NCBI GenBank assembly: GCA_947479185.1
Contig: CANJYY010000042.1
Location: forward strand, 1-12,506
Length of the DNA stretch: 12,506 bases
Reading direction: 5' to 3'
Source of the DNA: Caulobacteraceae bacterium
Lineage (GTDB): Bacteria > Pseudomonadota > Alphaproteobacteria > Caulobacterales > Caulobacteraceae
This document shows positions 1 to 6,901 of this stretch, in pieces; position 1 is the stretch's first letter; each line of letters starts with the position of its first letter. The notes under the pieces were generated by a model. The model saw only the letters and a program-made list of their open reading frames with translations. It ran no database searches and was not told where the DNA came from. A program made the position numbers and the translations under genes.

Positions 1-1563
1 ACCCCCGGCGTGATGCTGATCAGCCCGCCGCCGCACCACGACATCTACTCGATCGAGGATCTGGCCCAGCTCATCTATGACCTGAAGCAGATCAACCCCG
101 AGGCCCGGGTGACGGTGAAGCTGGTGGCCATGACCGGCATCGGCGCCATCGCCGCCGGCGTGGCCAAGGCCAAGGCCGACATCATCCTGATCTCCGGCAG
201 CGTCGGCGGCACGGGCGCCAGCCCGCAGACCTCGATCAAGTACGCCGGCGGTCCCTGGGAGATGGGCCTGTCCGAGGCCAACCAGGTGCTGACGCTGAAC
301 AACCTGCGCCACTCGGTGCGCCTGCGCACCGACGGCGGCATCCGCACGGGCCGCGACGTGGTCATCGCCGCCATGCTCGGCGCCGAGGAGTTCGGCATCG
401 GCACGGCCAGCCTGATCGCCATGGGCTGCATCATGGTCCGCCAGTGCCATTCCAACACCTGCCCGGTGGGGGTCTGCACCCAGGACGAGGCCTTGCGCGC
501 GCGGTTCACCGGCACGCCGGACAAGGTCGTCAACCTGTTCACCTTCATCGCCGAGGAGGTGCGCGACATCCTGGCCCAACTGGGCTTCCGCTCGATCCAG
601 GAGATCGTCGGCCGCACCGACCTGCTGACCCAGGTATCGCGCGGCGGCGAGCATCTCGACGACCTCGACCTCAATCCGCTGCTGGTTCGCGCCGATCCGG
701 GGAACAACAAGCCCTACTGCACGGTCGAGGGGCGCAACGAGGTGCCCGACACGCTCGACGCCCAGATCGTCCGTGACGCGGCGCCGCTTCTGCAGCGCGG
801 CGAGAAGATGCAGCTGACCTACACCGTGCGGAACACCGCCCGGGCGATCGGCGCGCGCATCTCCAGCCACATCACCCGCAAGTTCGGCATGAGCGCCCTG
901 CCGTCGGACCACCTGACCATCGAGCTCAAGGGCTCGGCCGGCCAGAGTCTGGGGGCCTTCTCGGTGCGCGGCCTGCGCATCGTCCTGACCGGCGAGTCCA
1001 ACGACTATGTCGGCAAGGGCCTGTCCGGGGCGACCATCGTGGTGCGGCCCTCGCCGCACCTGGTCTCGCCGGAGTCCAACGCCATCATCGGCAACACCTG
1101 CCTCTATGGCGCGACGGCCGGCAAGCTGTTCGCGGCCGGCCAGGCGGGCGAGCGGTTCGCCGTGCGCAACTCCGGCGCCGTGACGGTGGTCGAGGGCTGC
1201 GGGGCCAACGGCTGCGAGTACATGACCGGCGGCGCGGCGGTGATCCTGGGTCCCACGGGCGGCAACTTCGGCGCGGGCATGACGGGCGGCATGGCCTATG
1301 TCCTCGACCTCTCCGACCGCTTCCTGGGCCGGGTCAACACCGACAGCGTCATCGTCCAGCGGCTGGCCTCGCCGCACTGGGAAGAGCATCTGCGCAAGCT
1401 GATCTCCGAGCACGCCCATGAGACGGGTTCGGCCTTCGCCCAGGGCATCCTGCGCGACTGGGACCGTATGCGGGATCTGTTCTGGCAGGTCTGCCCCAAG
1501 GAGATGGCCGGACGGCTCGACCACCCGCTGCAGGCGGAGGAAGCGGCCTTCGAGCGCGCCTAG
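1..1563 (+). CDS. gltB: Glutamate synthase (NADPH) large subunit, C-terminal part (5' end outside window)
   Basis: GltB makes glutamate from glutamine and 2-oxoglutarate in the cytoplasm, together with the small subunit GltD. The reading frame is open from base 1, so the ATG at 13-15 and the frame start at 10 are internal and the N-terminal amidotransferase domain lies outside. The visible 520 residues hold the end of the FMN-binding synthase domain (VTVKLVAMTG, then SVGGTGASPQTSIKYAG and LRTDGGIRTGRD). The three cysteines of the 3Fe-4S cluster are spaced C-x5-C-x4-C in GCIMVRQCHSNTC, with codons at 427, 445 and 460. The glycine-rich C-terminal beta-helix domain follows (GGAAVILGPTGGNFGAG, around residues 410-430 of the visible part). 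All these features are intact. No gltD follows on this strand, so it is either upstream or elsewhere. Family assignment is certain; the full length cannot be judged. Confidence 0.97.
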   Translation, partial: TPGVMLISPPPHHDIYSIEDLAQLIYDLKQINPEARVTVKLVAMTGIGAIAAGVAKAKADIILISGSVGGTGASPQTSIKYAGGPWEMGLSEANQVLTLNNLRHSVRLRTDGGIRTGRDVVIAAMLGAEEFGIGTASLIAMGCIMVRQCHSNTCPVGVCTQDEALRARFTGTPDKVVNLFTFIAEEVRDILAQLGFRSIQEIVGRTDLLTQVSRGGEHLDDLDLNPLLVRADPGNNKPYCTVEGRNEVPDTLDAQIVRDAAPLLQRGEKMQLTYTVRNTARAIGARISSHITRKFGMSALPSDHLTIELKGSAGQSLGAFSVRGLRIVLTGESNDYVGKGLSGATIVVRPSPHLVSPESNAIIGNTCLYGATAGKLFAAGQAGERFAVRNSGAVTVVEGCGANGCEYMTGGAAVILGPTGGNFGAGMTGGMAYVLDLSDRFLGRVNTDSVIVQRLASPHWEEHLRKLISEHAHETGSAFAQGILRDWDRMRDLFWQVCPKEMAGRLDHPLQAEEAAFERA

Positions 1564-1651
1564 GCGGTGGGTGAGGCGAGTCGTCGCACCATTACCAATC
1601 TGTCATGATTCCGGTCGATCGATCTGATCACAGCCGTTAGCGTGTCGTGGA

Positions 1652-1675
1652 ACGCGGGTCTTCGACGGACCGCGT
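1652..1675 (+). other. Possible hairpin between gltB and the hydroxylase gene
   Basis: ACGCGGGTC (1652-1660) can pair with GACCGCGT (1668-1675), leaving one bulged G and a 7-base loop. It lies in the 124-bp gap after gltB and ends just before the purine-rich ribosome site (GGGGGA, 1678-1683) of the next gene. There is no T-run, so it is not a classical terminator. It could be a leader structure or chance in GC-rich DNA. Nothing else recognisable lies in this gap. Confidence 0.25.
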
Positions 1676-1687
1676 CCGGGGGACGAC

Positions 1688-2875
1688 ATGACGACGACGC
1701 CGGCGCCGGACATTGGCGCGCTGGTCAGGGATGCGGAGGCGGCGCTTCGCCGGCGTGACGTCAATGTCGCGCTGGAGTTGCTCACCCACGCCGAGGCGGC
1801 GGCCCCGGCCGACATTCCGGCTCGGATGCTCAAGGCCTCCGCCCTGCGCTTCGCCGGTGACTTCCAGGGCGCGCTGGCCGCGCTTGAGGCCGTGCTCGTG
1901 CACGACCCTTACCATTTCGTCGCCCTGCTCTCGAAGGGCTCGCTGCTGGAGCGGCTGGCCGGACCGCGGGTCGCCGCCCGGTTCTATCGCGACATCCTCG
2001 AGGCGGCCCCGCCGGAAGACCGGACCCCGCCCGGGCTCGCCGCCCCGATCGCCCATGCCCGGCGGCTGGTGGCCGAAAACGCCGATGACCTCGCAGAGTT
2101 CATCCGCCAGCAGGTCGAAACGGTGAAGGCGCGGCACGGCGGGGCCTCCCTCGGTCGCTTCGAGGAGGCGCTCGACATCTACGCCGGGCGGCGCAAGCCG
2201 TTCGTCCAGCAGCCGCTGCTGATGCACTATCCCCAACTGCCGGCGATCCCGTTCTACGACCGCGACCTGTTCCCCTGGCTGCCGGAGCTGGAGGCCGCCA
2301 CCGACATGATCCGTGGCGAACTGGGCGTTGCGCTGGAAAAGGCCCGTCAGGATTTCGCGCCCTATGTCGCCTATCCGCCCGGCGCGCCGGTCGGCCAGTG
2401 GGGGGCGCTGAACAATTCGATGAGCTGGCGCTCCCCGTGGCTGTGGAAAGACGGCCGGCGCCAGGATGACGCCTGCGCGGTCTGTCCGGAGACGGCCGCC
2501 CTGCTCGACACCCTTCCGATGGCCGGCCAGCCCGGATTTGCGCCGACAGCCCTGTTCTCGGCGCTGGAGGCCCACACCCGCATTCCGCCGCACACGGGCT
2601 CGACCAATACCCGGCTCCTGGTGCATCTGCCGCTGATCCTGCCGGGGCCGGCCGGATTCCGGGTCGGCAACGAGACCCGCGCCTGGCGCATGGGTGAGGC
2701 CTGGGTTTTCGACGATTCCATCGAACACGAAGCCTGGAACGACGCGGATGAACTGCGGGTGATCCTGATCTTCGACGTGTGGAACCCGTTCCTCAGTGAG
2801 GCGGAGCGCGACCTTCTGGGCGTGATGATGAACGCCCGCAACGCCTACTATGCGAGCGGCGCCTCGCCGACGTAG
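1688..2875 (+). CDS. TPR-containing aspartyl/asparaginyl beta-hydroxylase family protein
   Basis: A 395-residue predicted Fe(II)/2-oxoglutarate-dependent dioxygenase. Residues about 10-105 are helical, Ala/Leu-rich TPR-like repeats. Residues about 175-370 form the double-stranded beta-helix domain of the AspH family. The iron ligands expected from AspH are H302 (in IPPHTGSTNTRL) and H347 (in FDDSIEHEAWN); like AspH it has only two histidines, with glycine in the third ligand position (HTG). R309 and R357 (RVILIFDVWNP) match the positions that contact the co-substrate. The bacterial signature NNSMSW and a CAVCPET pair of cysteines (C263, C266) are present. The ATG at 1688 has GGGGGA four bases upstream. 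No signal peptide is seen, so it is probably cytoplasmic. The substrate is unknown: bacterial members include lipid and peptide hydroxylases. The last 28 bases overlap the 3' end of the opposing citrate synthase gene. Confidence 0.9.
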   Translation: MTTTPAPDIGALVRDAEAALRRRDVNVALELLTHAEAAAPADIPARMLKASALRFAGDFQGALAALEAVLVHDPYHFVALLSKGSLLERLAGPRVAARFYRDILEAAPPEDRTPPGLAAPIAHARRLVAENADDLAEFIRQQVETVKARHGGASLGRFEEALDIYAGRRKPFVQQPLLMHYPQLPAIPFYDRDLFPWLPELEAATDMIRGELGVALEKARQDFAPYVAYPPGAPVGQWGALNNSMSWRSPWLWKDGRRQDDACAVCPETAALLDTLPMAGQPGFAPTALFSALEAHTRIPPHTGSTNTRLLVHLPLILPGPAGFRVGNETRAWRMGEAWVFDDSIEHEAWNDADELRVILIFDVWNPFLSEAERDLLGVMMNARNAYYASGASPT

Positions 2876-3996
2876 CGGGCGCGGGGGCGGATCAGCGCCC
2901 CAGTCTGCACCTGCTCGACGGCATGGGCCAGCCAGCCGGCCGTGCGCGCCACCGCGAACAGGGCGAAGGGCGCGTCCGGAGGCAGATCGAACCGCGCGCA
3001 CAGGGCTGTGACGGCGAAATCGACATTGGCGGCCTCGCCGGTCATGGCCTCCACGGCCGCCTGTAGCGCGGCGTAGTCTTCCGGTGGCTCCAGCACGGCC
3101 AGCAGGGCCGCGGCGCGCGGGTCGCCGTCGGGATAGAGCGGGTGGCCGAACCCCGGAGTCGGCCCGGCCCTGGCGATGCGGCCGGCGACCGTCGCTTCGG
3201 GGCCGAGCCGACGCGACTCCTCGACCAGGTTGATCACCCGCCCGGCCATGCCGCCGTGCAGAGGTCCTGACAGGGCGCAGAGGCCCGCCAGGGCCGACGC
3301 CGCCAGAGAGGCTCCGGTCGAGGCCGTGACCCGGGCGGCGAAGGTCGAGGCGTTCAGCTCGTGATCGGCCAGAAGCACCAGCTGCCGGCGGATGAAATCG
3401 GCCGCCTCGGGCCGGCCCCAGGCCTTGGCGATGCGCTGGTGGATCGGTCCCTCGCCCGGCCCGCCGGCGGCGGCGTCGGCGACCAGATCCAGCAGCCCGA
3501 CCGCCTCGACGGCCAGGGCCAGGGCGGCGCGGCCACGTGACGGCGGGTCGATCCCCGCGCGGGTGGACAGGGCGTTGAACAGCCGCTCGCGCAGGGAGGC
3601 GCCGGCCGGGGCGACGGGCGCGGGCGCGGTCTTCAGCGCCGCGCCGTGGCCGCCCCGCAGCAGGCGGGCGATCGACTCCAGCGTCTCCGTCTCGGCCAGG
3701 GCGACCGCGTCGCGGCCGCGATAGAACAGCCGCCCGCCGGCCACCGTGGTGATGGCCGAGGCCAGCACCGGCTCGCCCCAGGCGATGGCCCCCGCCGCCA
3801 CCTCCGAGGCCTTGCGGCCACGCTTCTTGCGCTCGGCCAGTCCGCCGACATCGGCCAGGCGATAGCGGCTGCGGCGCGGGTCGGCCGGGTCGGGCCGGGC
3901 CTCGATGCGGCCCCGGCTGACATAGGCGTACAGCGTCTGCGGCCGCACCCCCAGCCGCTCCAGCGCTTCCTCAGCGGATATCCAGTCGCGGTCCAT
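2848..3996 (-). CDS. Citrate synthase family protein with N-terminal helix-turn-helix
   Basis: A 382-residue citrate synthase homologue. Residues about 5-50 are not part of the usual enzyme: ISAEEALERLGVRPQTLYAYVSRGRI followed by RRSRYRLADV looks like a MerR/excisionase-type HTH with a wing, then a basic linker (ERKKRGRK, 55-62). The catalytic triad of citrate synthase is present: H247 (PLHGG), H285 (GFGH) and D326 (NVDF). Oxaloacetate-binding arginines R294, R351 and R370 also appear kept. The arginine that normally follows the second histidine is proline here (GFGHPLY). I chose the ATG at 3996 because homology begins at once and an almost perfect promoter element lies just upstream; the frame is open to 4158, but an earlier start would run into the neighbour's leader. 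No Shine-Dalgarno is seen, so a near-leaderless message is likely. It is divergent from a second citrate synthase. It could be an enzyme, a regulator, or both. I recall that Caulobacter crescentus carries several citrate synthase paralogues; which one this matches cannot be decided here. Confidence 0.92.
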   Translation of the reverse strand: MDRDWISAEEALERLGVRPQTLYAYVSRGRIEARPDPADPRRSRYRLADVGGLAERKKRGRKASEVAAGAIAWGEPVLASAITTVAGGRLFYRGRDAVALAETETLESIARLLRGGHGAALKTAPAPVAPAGASLRERLFNALSTRAGIDPPSRGRAALALAVEAVGLLDLVADAAAGGPGEGPIHQRIAKAWGRPEAADFIRRQLVLLADHELNASTFAARVTASTGASLAASALAGLCALSGPLHGGMAGRVINLVEESRRLGPEATVAGRIARAGPTPGFGHPLYPDGDPRAAALLAVLEPPEDYAALQAAVEAMTGEAANVDFAVTALCARFDLPPDAPFALFAVARTAGWLAHAVEQVQTGALIRPRARYVGEAPLA

Positions 3997-4005
3997 GGCC
4001 ACACA

Positions 4006-4037
4006 TTGATTATATTGATCAAGATTGACGATATCAT
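4006..4037 (+). promoter_or_regulatory. Candidate promoter of the plus-strand citrate synthase, with operator-like repeats
   Basis: TTGATT (4006-4011) and TATCAT (4032-4037) resemble -35 and -10 hexamers but are 20 bp apart, longer than the usual 17. Overlong spacers of 19-20 bp are typical of promoters controlled by MerR-family activators. The palindrome TTGATCAA (4015-4022) lies inside the spacer, and ATTGAT/C recurs at 4005, 4014 and 4024, about one helical turn apart. The reading as a regulated promoter is inference. Confidence 0.4.
4009..4014 (-). promoter_or_regulatory. Candidate -10 element of the HTH-citrate synthase gene
   Basis: Read on the minus strand these six bases are TATAAT, an exact match to the bacterial consensus, in a stretch where only 12 of 40 bases (4001-4040) are G or C. 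Transcription would start about 6-8 bases further on, only a few bases before the ATG at 3996, which fits the missing Shine-Dalgarno. No convincing -35 hexamer is seen, so activation by a factor is possible. Confidence 0.5.
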
Positions 4038-4066
4038 GTGCCGGGTGGATTTGTCTCCCCATGAAC

Positions 4067-4071
4067 AGGAG
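4067..4071 (+). promoter_or_regulatory. Shine-Dalgarno that fixes the start of the plus-strand citrate synthase
   Basis: AGGAG seven bases before the ATG at 4079. The same frame is open from an ATG at 4025, but that start lies inside the promoter-like region and has no ribosome site, so 4079 is preferred. Confidence 0.8.
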
Positions 4072-4078
4072 ACAAGAC

Positions 4079-5164
4079 ATGAGTGACGGACTGGAAGGCG
4101 TGATCGCCGCCAACACGGTGCTGTCGGATGTGGACGGGCTTGCGGGTTGCCTCGTCATCCGCGGCTACAGCCTCGACGACCTCGCGGGACGGACCCGCTT
4201 CGAGGATGTCGCCCACCTGCTGTTCGACGGCTTCTTCGACGACATGCCGTCGGACCTGACCGCCGCCCTGGGCGCAGCGCGCGTGGCGGTGTTCGCCGAG
4301 ACGGCCGCCATCGACGCGGGCCTGCTGAAGCTGACGCCCGTCGAGGCCATGCGCGCCCTGACCGCCCGACTGGCCGACGGCGACGGGCTGGACACGGCGT
4401 TGAAGCTGCTGGCCGCGCCGGCGGTGTTCATTCCGGCCGTCGTGCGGGCCCAGGCCGGCCAGTCGCTGGTCCCGCCGGACGCCTCCCTGCGCCACAGCGC
4501 CGACATCCTGCGCATGCTGCGCGGCCGCCTGGCCAGCGCGGCCGAGGCTGAGGCGCTCGACGCCTATCTCGTGACGGTCAGCGACCACGGGCTCAACGCC
4601 TCGACCTTCGCCGCCCGGGTGGTGGCCTCCACCCAGGCCGGCCTGACCTCGGCGGTGCTGGCGGGGATCTCGGCGCTCAAGGGCCCGCTGCACGGCGGCG
4701 CGCCCGGCCCGGTGATCGACATGCTCGACGGTATCGGCCGGCCGGAGAACGCCCGCGCCTGGCTGGAAGCGGCGCTCGACCGGGGCGAGCGGCTGATGGG
4801 CTTCGGCCACCGGGTCTATCGCGTCCGCGACCCCCGCGCTGATGTGCTCAAGGCGGCCGTGCGGCGGATGAGCGAGGGCTCCAGTGTCCTGCCCGGCCGG
4901 GTGGCCTTCGCCGAGGCGGTGGAAAAGGCCGCCCTGGCCATCCTCAGGGACCGCAAGCCCGACCGGCCGCTGGACATCAATGTCGAGTTCTACACGGCGC
5001 TGCTGCTCGAGGCCCTGGCCTTCCCGCCCTCGACCTTCACCGGGGTGTTCGCCATGGGCCGGGTGGCCGGCTGGATCGCCCATGCCCGCGAGCAACTGGC
5101 CGGCGGGCGGCTGATCCGGCCCGCCTCACGGTATATCGGCCCACAGCCGCGTCGGGCGGCCTGA
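4079..5164 (+). CDS. Citrate synthase / methylcitrate synthase-type protein
   Basis: A 361-residue citrate synthase homologue without the extra HTH. It condenses acetyl-CoA (or propionyl-CoA) with oxaloacetate if active. The N-terminus GLEGVIAANTVLSDVDG is typical of the family. H205 (GPLHGG) and H244 (GFGHRVY) of the triad are present, as are R253 (RDPRA), R328 and R347. The third catalytic position, normally aspartate in NVDF, is glutamate here (E303, NVEF). As I recall, some CitA-type enzymes also carry glutamate at this position, so loss of activity cannot be assumed. Its length is short compared with the main TCA-cycle enzyme (about 430 residues in E. coli), so the housekeeping citrate synthase is probably encoded elsewhere. 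It faces away from the HTH-bearing paralogue across 82 bp and is followed after 53 bp by a metal exporter gene on the same strand. Confidence 0.92.
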   Translation: MSDGLEGVIAANTVLSDVDGLAGCLVIRGYSLDDLAGRTRFEDVAHLLFDGFFDDMPSDLTAALGAARVAVFAETAAIDAGLLKLTPVEAMRALTARLADGDGLDTALKLLAAPAVFIPAVVRAQAGQSLVPPDASLRHSADILRMLRGRLASAAEAEALDAYLVTVSDHGLNASTFAARVVASTQAGLTSAVLAGISALKGPLHGGAPGPVIDMLDGIGRPENARAWLEAALDRGERLMGFGHRVYRVRDPRADVLKAAVRRMSEGSSVLPGRVAFAEAVEKAALAILRDRKPDRPLDINVEFYTALLLEALAFPPSTFTGVFAMGRVAGWIAHAREQLAGGRLIRPASRYIGPQPRRAA

Positions 5165-5217
5165 AACGCGAATCGTTCGCGCTTCGGTCGCGCGCGGGAC
5201 GCGGCTAGAAGGGCGGG

Positions 5218-6156
5218 ATGAGCACAGCGCCCCTCACCAACGCCCAGACGGCAGCCCTGACCCGCCGGGTCACCACCCTGTCGGTCGCCACGGCCGTGGT
5301 GCTGGTGACCGCCAAGGCGGTCGCCTGGTGGTTCAGCGGCTCGGTGGCGTTGATGGCCTCGCTGGCCGACTCCGGCCTCGACCTGCTGGCCTCGCTGATC
5401 ACCCTCTATGCGGTGCGCTACGCGGTCGAGCCGCCGGACGCCGAGCACCGCTTCGGTCACGGCAAGGCCGAGGCCTTCGCCAGCCTGATGCAGGCCGGCC
5501 TGGTGTTCGCCTCGGCGGCCCTGATCGGCCGCGAGGCGATCGCCGGCATGCTCAAGCCCCAGCCGATCGACGCCGGCGGCTGGGCGATCGCCGTGATGGC
5601 CCTGTCGGTGGTGATGACCTTCGGCCTGATCACCGTGCAGTCCTGGGTGCTGAAGCGCACGCGCTCGGTGGCGGTCACCGGCGACCGGGCCCATTACGCG
5701 GCCGACCTTGTGTCGAACATCGCGGCCATGGCCGGGATCGCCGGCGCCGCGCTGCTGGGCATCCACTGGCTGGACGCCGCCGCCGGCCTGCTGGTCGCGG
5801 TCTGGCTGCTTTGGGGCGCCATCGGCGTGTTCCGCGAGGCCGGAAACCAGCTGATGGACCATGAATTGCCGGAAGAAGACCGGGCCCGGATCATCGCCCT
5901 GATGACGCAGGACCACCGCATCCAGGACGTCCACCAACTGCGCACCCGGGCCTCCGGTCCGTGGATCCACATCCAGATGCACGCCGACCTCGACCCCGAC
6001 TGCAGTCTGGCGGCCGCGCATGAGGCGATGGTCGCGGCCGAAAATCGCGTGCTGGAAGCTTTCCCCGGCGCTGACATCATCATTCACCCCGACCCCCACG
6101 GCCGGGCCGAGCCGCACGGCGGCGCCTTCGGCGAGGTCGAGCACGCCGCGCGGTAA
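5218..6156 (+). CDS. Cation diffusion facilitator family transporter, FieF-like
   Basis: A 312-residue inner-membrane exporter of divalent metals (Zn, Fe, Cd or similar) driven by proton antiport. About six membrane segments fill residues 18-215. The tetrahedral transport site of this family is intact: D51 and D55 in LADSGLDLLAS (second segment), H159 and D163 in HYAADLVSN (fifth segment). The loop site DAEHRFGHGKAEA (D74, H77, H81) matches the second metal site of E. coli FieF/YiiP. The cytoplasmic domain follows from about 215, with histidines H233, H251, H255 and H290 and D292 (IIIHPDPH) near where FieF binds its dimer-interface zinc. The C-terminal tail has further histidines (H294, H300, H309). 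The Asp-Asp-His-Asp site resembles FieF more than the His-containing zinc-only sites, but the metal cannot be fixed from sequence. It may share a transcript with the downstream division and tRNA genes. Confidence 0.93.
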   Translation: MSTAPLTNAQTAALTRRVTTLSVATAVVLVTAKAVAWWFSGSVALMASLADSGLDLLASLITLYAVRYAVEPPDAEHRFGHGKAEAFASLMQAGLVFASAALIGREAIAGMLKPQPIDAGGWAIAVMALSVVMTFGLITVQSWVLKRTRSVAVTGDRAHYAADLVSNIAAMAGIAGAALLGIHWLDAAAGLLVAVWLLWGAIGVFREAGNQLMDHELPEEDRARIIALMTQDHRIQDVHQLRTRASGPWIHIQMHADLDPDCSLAAAHEAMVAAENRVLEAFPGADIIIHPDPHGRAEPHGGAFGEVEHAAR

Positions 6157-6211
6157 ACGCGCCCTTAACGCCCGTCTGCGCTATGTCACGGGAGAACCAC
6201 CCGGACCCCAG

Positions 6212-6901
6212 ATGAGCGTCGATCGCACCCTCCACCACTTCCCGCTCGACCCGGCCTCGCGGCAGGTGCGGCTGGCGCTGGGCGAGAAGCGGCTGTCCTT
6301 CACCGAGGTGCAGGTCCGCTGGTGGGAAAGCCCGGCCGACTTTCTGTTGCTCAACCCGTCCGGCGTGCCGCCGGTGCTGGTCGAACTCGACGGCGCCGGC
6401 AAGCGGGTCGTGGTCTGCGAGACGCGGGCCATTCTCGAACACATCGAGGAACAGAATCCCGAGCCGGCCCTGCTCGGCCGCGAGCCGGCCGAACGGGCCG
6501 AGGCCCGCCGGCTGCTGCAGTGGTTCGACCGCAAGTTCGACGCCGAGGTCTCCGGCTACCTGCTGCACGAGAAGATGGAAAAGCGGCTGCTCGGACTTGG
6601 CGCTCCGGCCCTCGCCAACATCCGCGCCGGTCGCGACGCCCTGAAGCTGCACATGCAGTACATCGAGGGGCTGCTGGCCGACCGCGACTGGCTGGCCGGC
6701 AGGCGTATCTCGCTGGCCGACATGGCCGCCGCCGCCCACCTGTCGGTGATCGACTACTTCGGCGACGTGCCGTGGAACGACTTCACCACCGCCCGCACCT
6801 GGTACATGAAGATCAAGTCGCGGCCCTGTTTCCGGCCGCTGCTGGCCGACCGCTGGCCCGGCCTCGCGCCCGCGCCGCACTATCACGACCTTGATTTCTG
6901 A
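6212..6901 (+). CDS. fzlA: FtsZ-localized protein A, glutathione-transferase-fold division factor
   Basis: A 229-residue protein with a thioredoxin-like N-terminal part (about 5-80; [11 protein letters not shown], then [11 protein letters not shown]) and a helical GST C-terminal part (about 90-210). I recognise it as FzlA rather than a detoxifying GST from the N-terminus [20 protein letters not shown], the paired tryptophans W37-W38, the helix [11 protein letters not shown] (about 117-127) and the acidic-aromatic tail HYHDLDF. FzlA binds and curves FtsZ filaments and promotes constriction in Caulobacter; mutational work points to the region around W38 and the 119-120 glutamate for FtsZ binding, and to the C-terminal tail for coupling to the division machinery (from memory). 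The frame is open further upstream, but that part is the neighbour's gene read in another frame; homology starts at ATG 6212. The ribosome site is weak (GGA, 6203-6205). The last 11 bases overlap queG. Confidence 0.83.
   Translation: MSVDRTLHHFPLDPASRQVRLALGEKRLSFTEVQVRWWESPADFLLLNPSGVPPVLVELDGAGKRVVVCETRAILEHIEEQNPEPALLGREPAERAEARRLLQWFDRKFDAEVSGYLLHEKMEKRLLGLGAPALANIRAGRDALKLHMQYIEGLLADRDWLAGRRISLADMAAAAHLSVIDYFGDVPWNDFTTARTWYMKIKSRPCFRPLLADRWPGLAPAPHYHDLDF

Noticed and set aside
1637..3001. A 454-codon open frame on the minus strand across the hydroxylase gene
   Set aside because: Its translation is Arg/Gly/Pro-rich with no recognisable domain, while the plus strand encodes an intact AspH-family protein. 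Long antisense frames are expected at this GC content.
4034..5095. Open minus-strand frame opposite the second citrate synthase, and similar long frames at 4990-6144, 6080-7123, 6813-7679, 9479-10564 and 11181-12299
   Set aside because: All are low-complexity Gly/Arg/His/Gln-rich translations antisense to well-supported genes, with no family motif.
5167..5181. CGCGAA-TCG-TTCGCG hairpin after the plus-strand citrate synthase as a terminator
   Set aside because: It has only six pairs, a three-base loop and no T-run; such a match is easily found by chance in this sequence.
6165..6187. TTAACG and GCTATGTC as a Caulobacter-type housekeeping promoter for fzlA
   Set aside because: The two elements are only 11 bp apart when measured between hexamers, shorter than the usual range, and the -35 match is imperfect.
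6020..6211. Upstream extension of the fzlA frame from an ATG at 6020
   Set aside because: This stretch is the coding sequence of the metal exporter read in another frame; FzlA-like sequence begins exactly at 6212.
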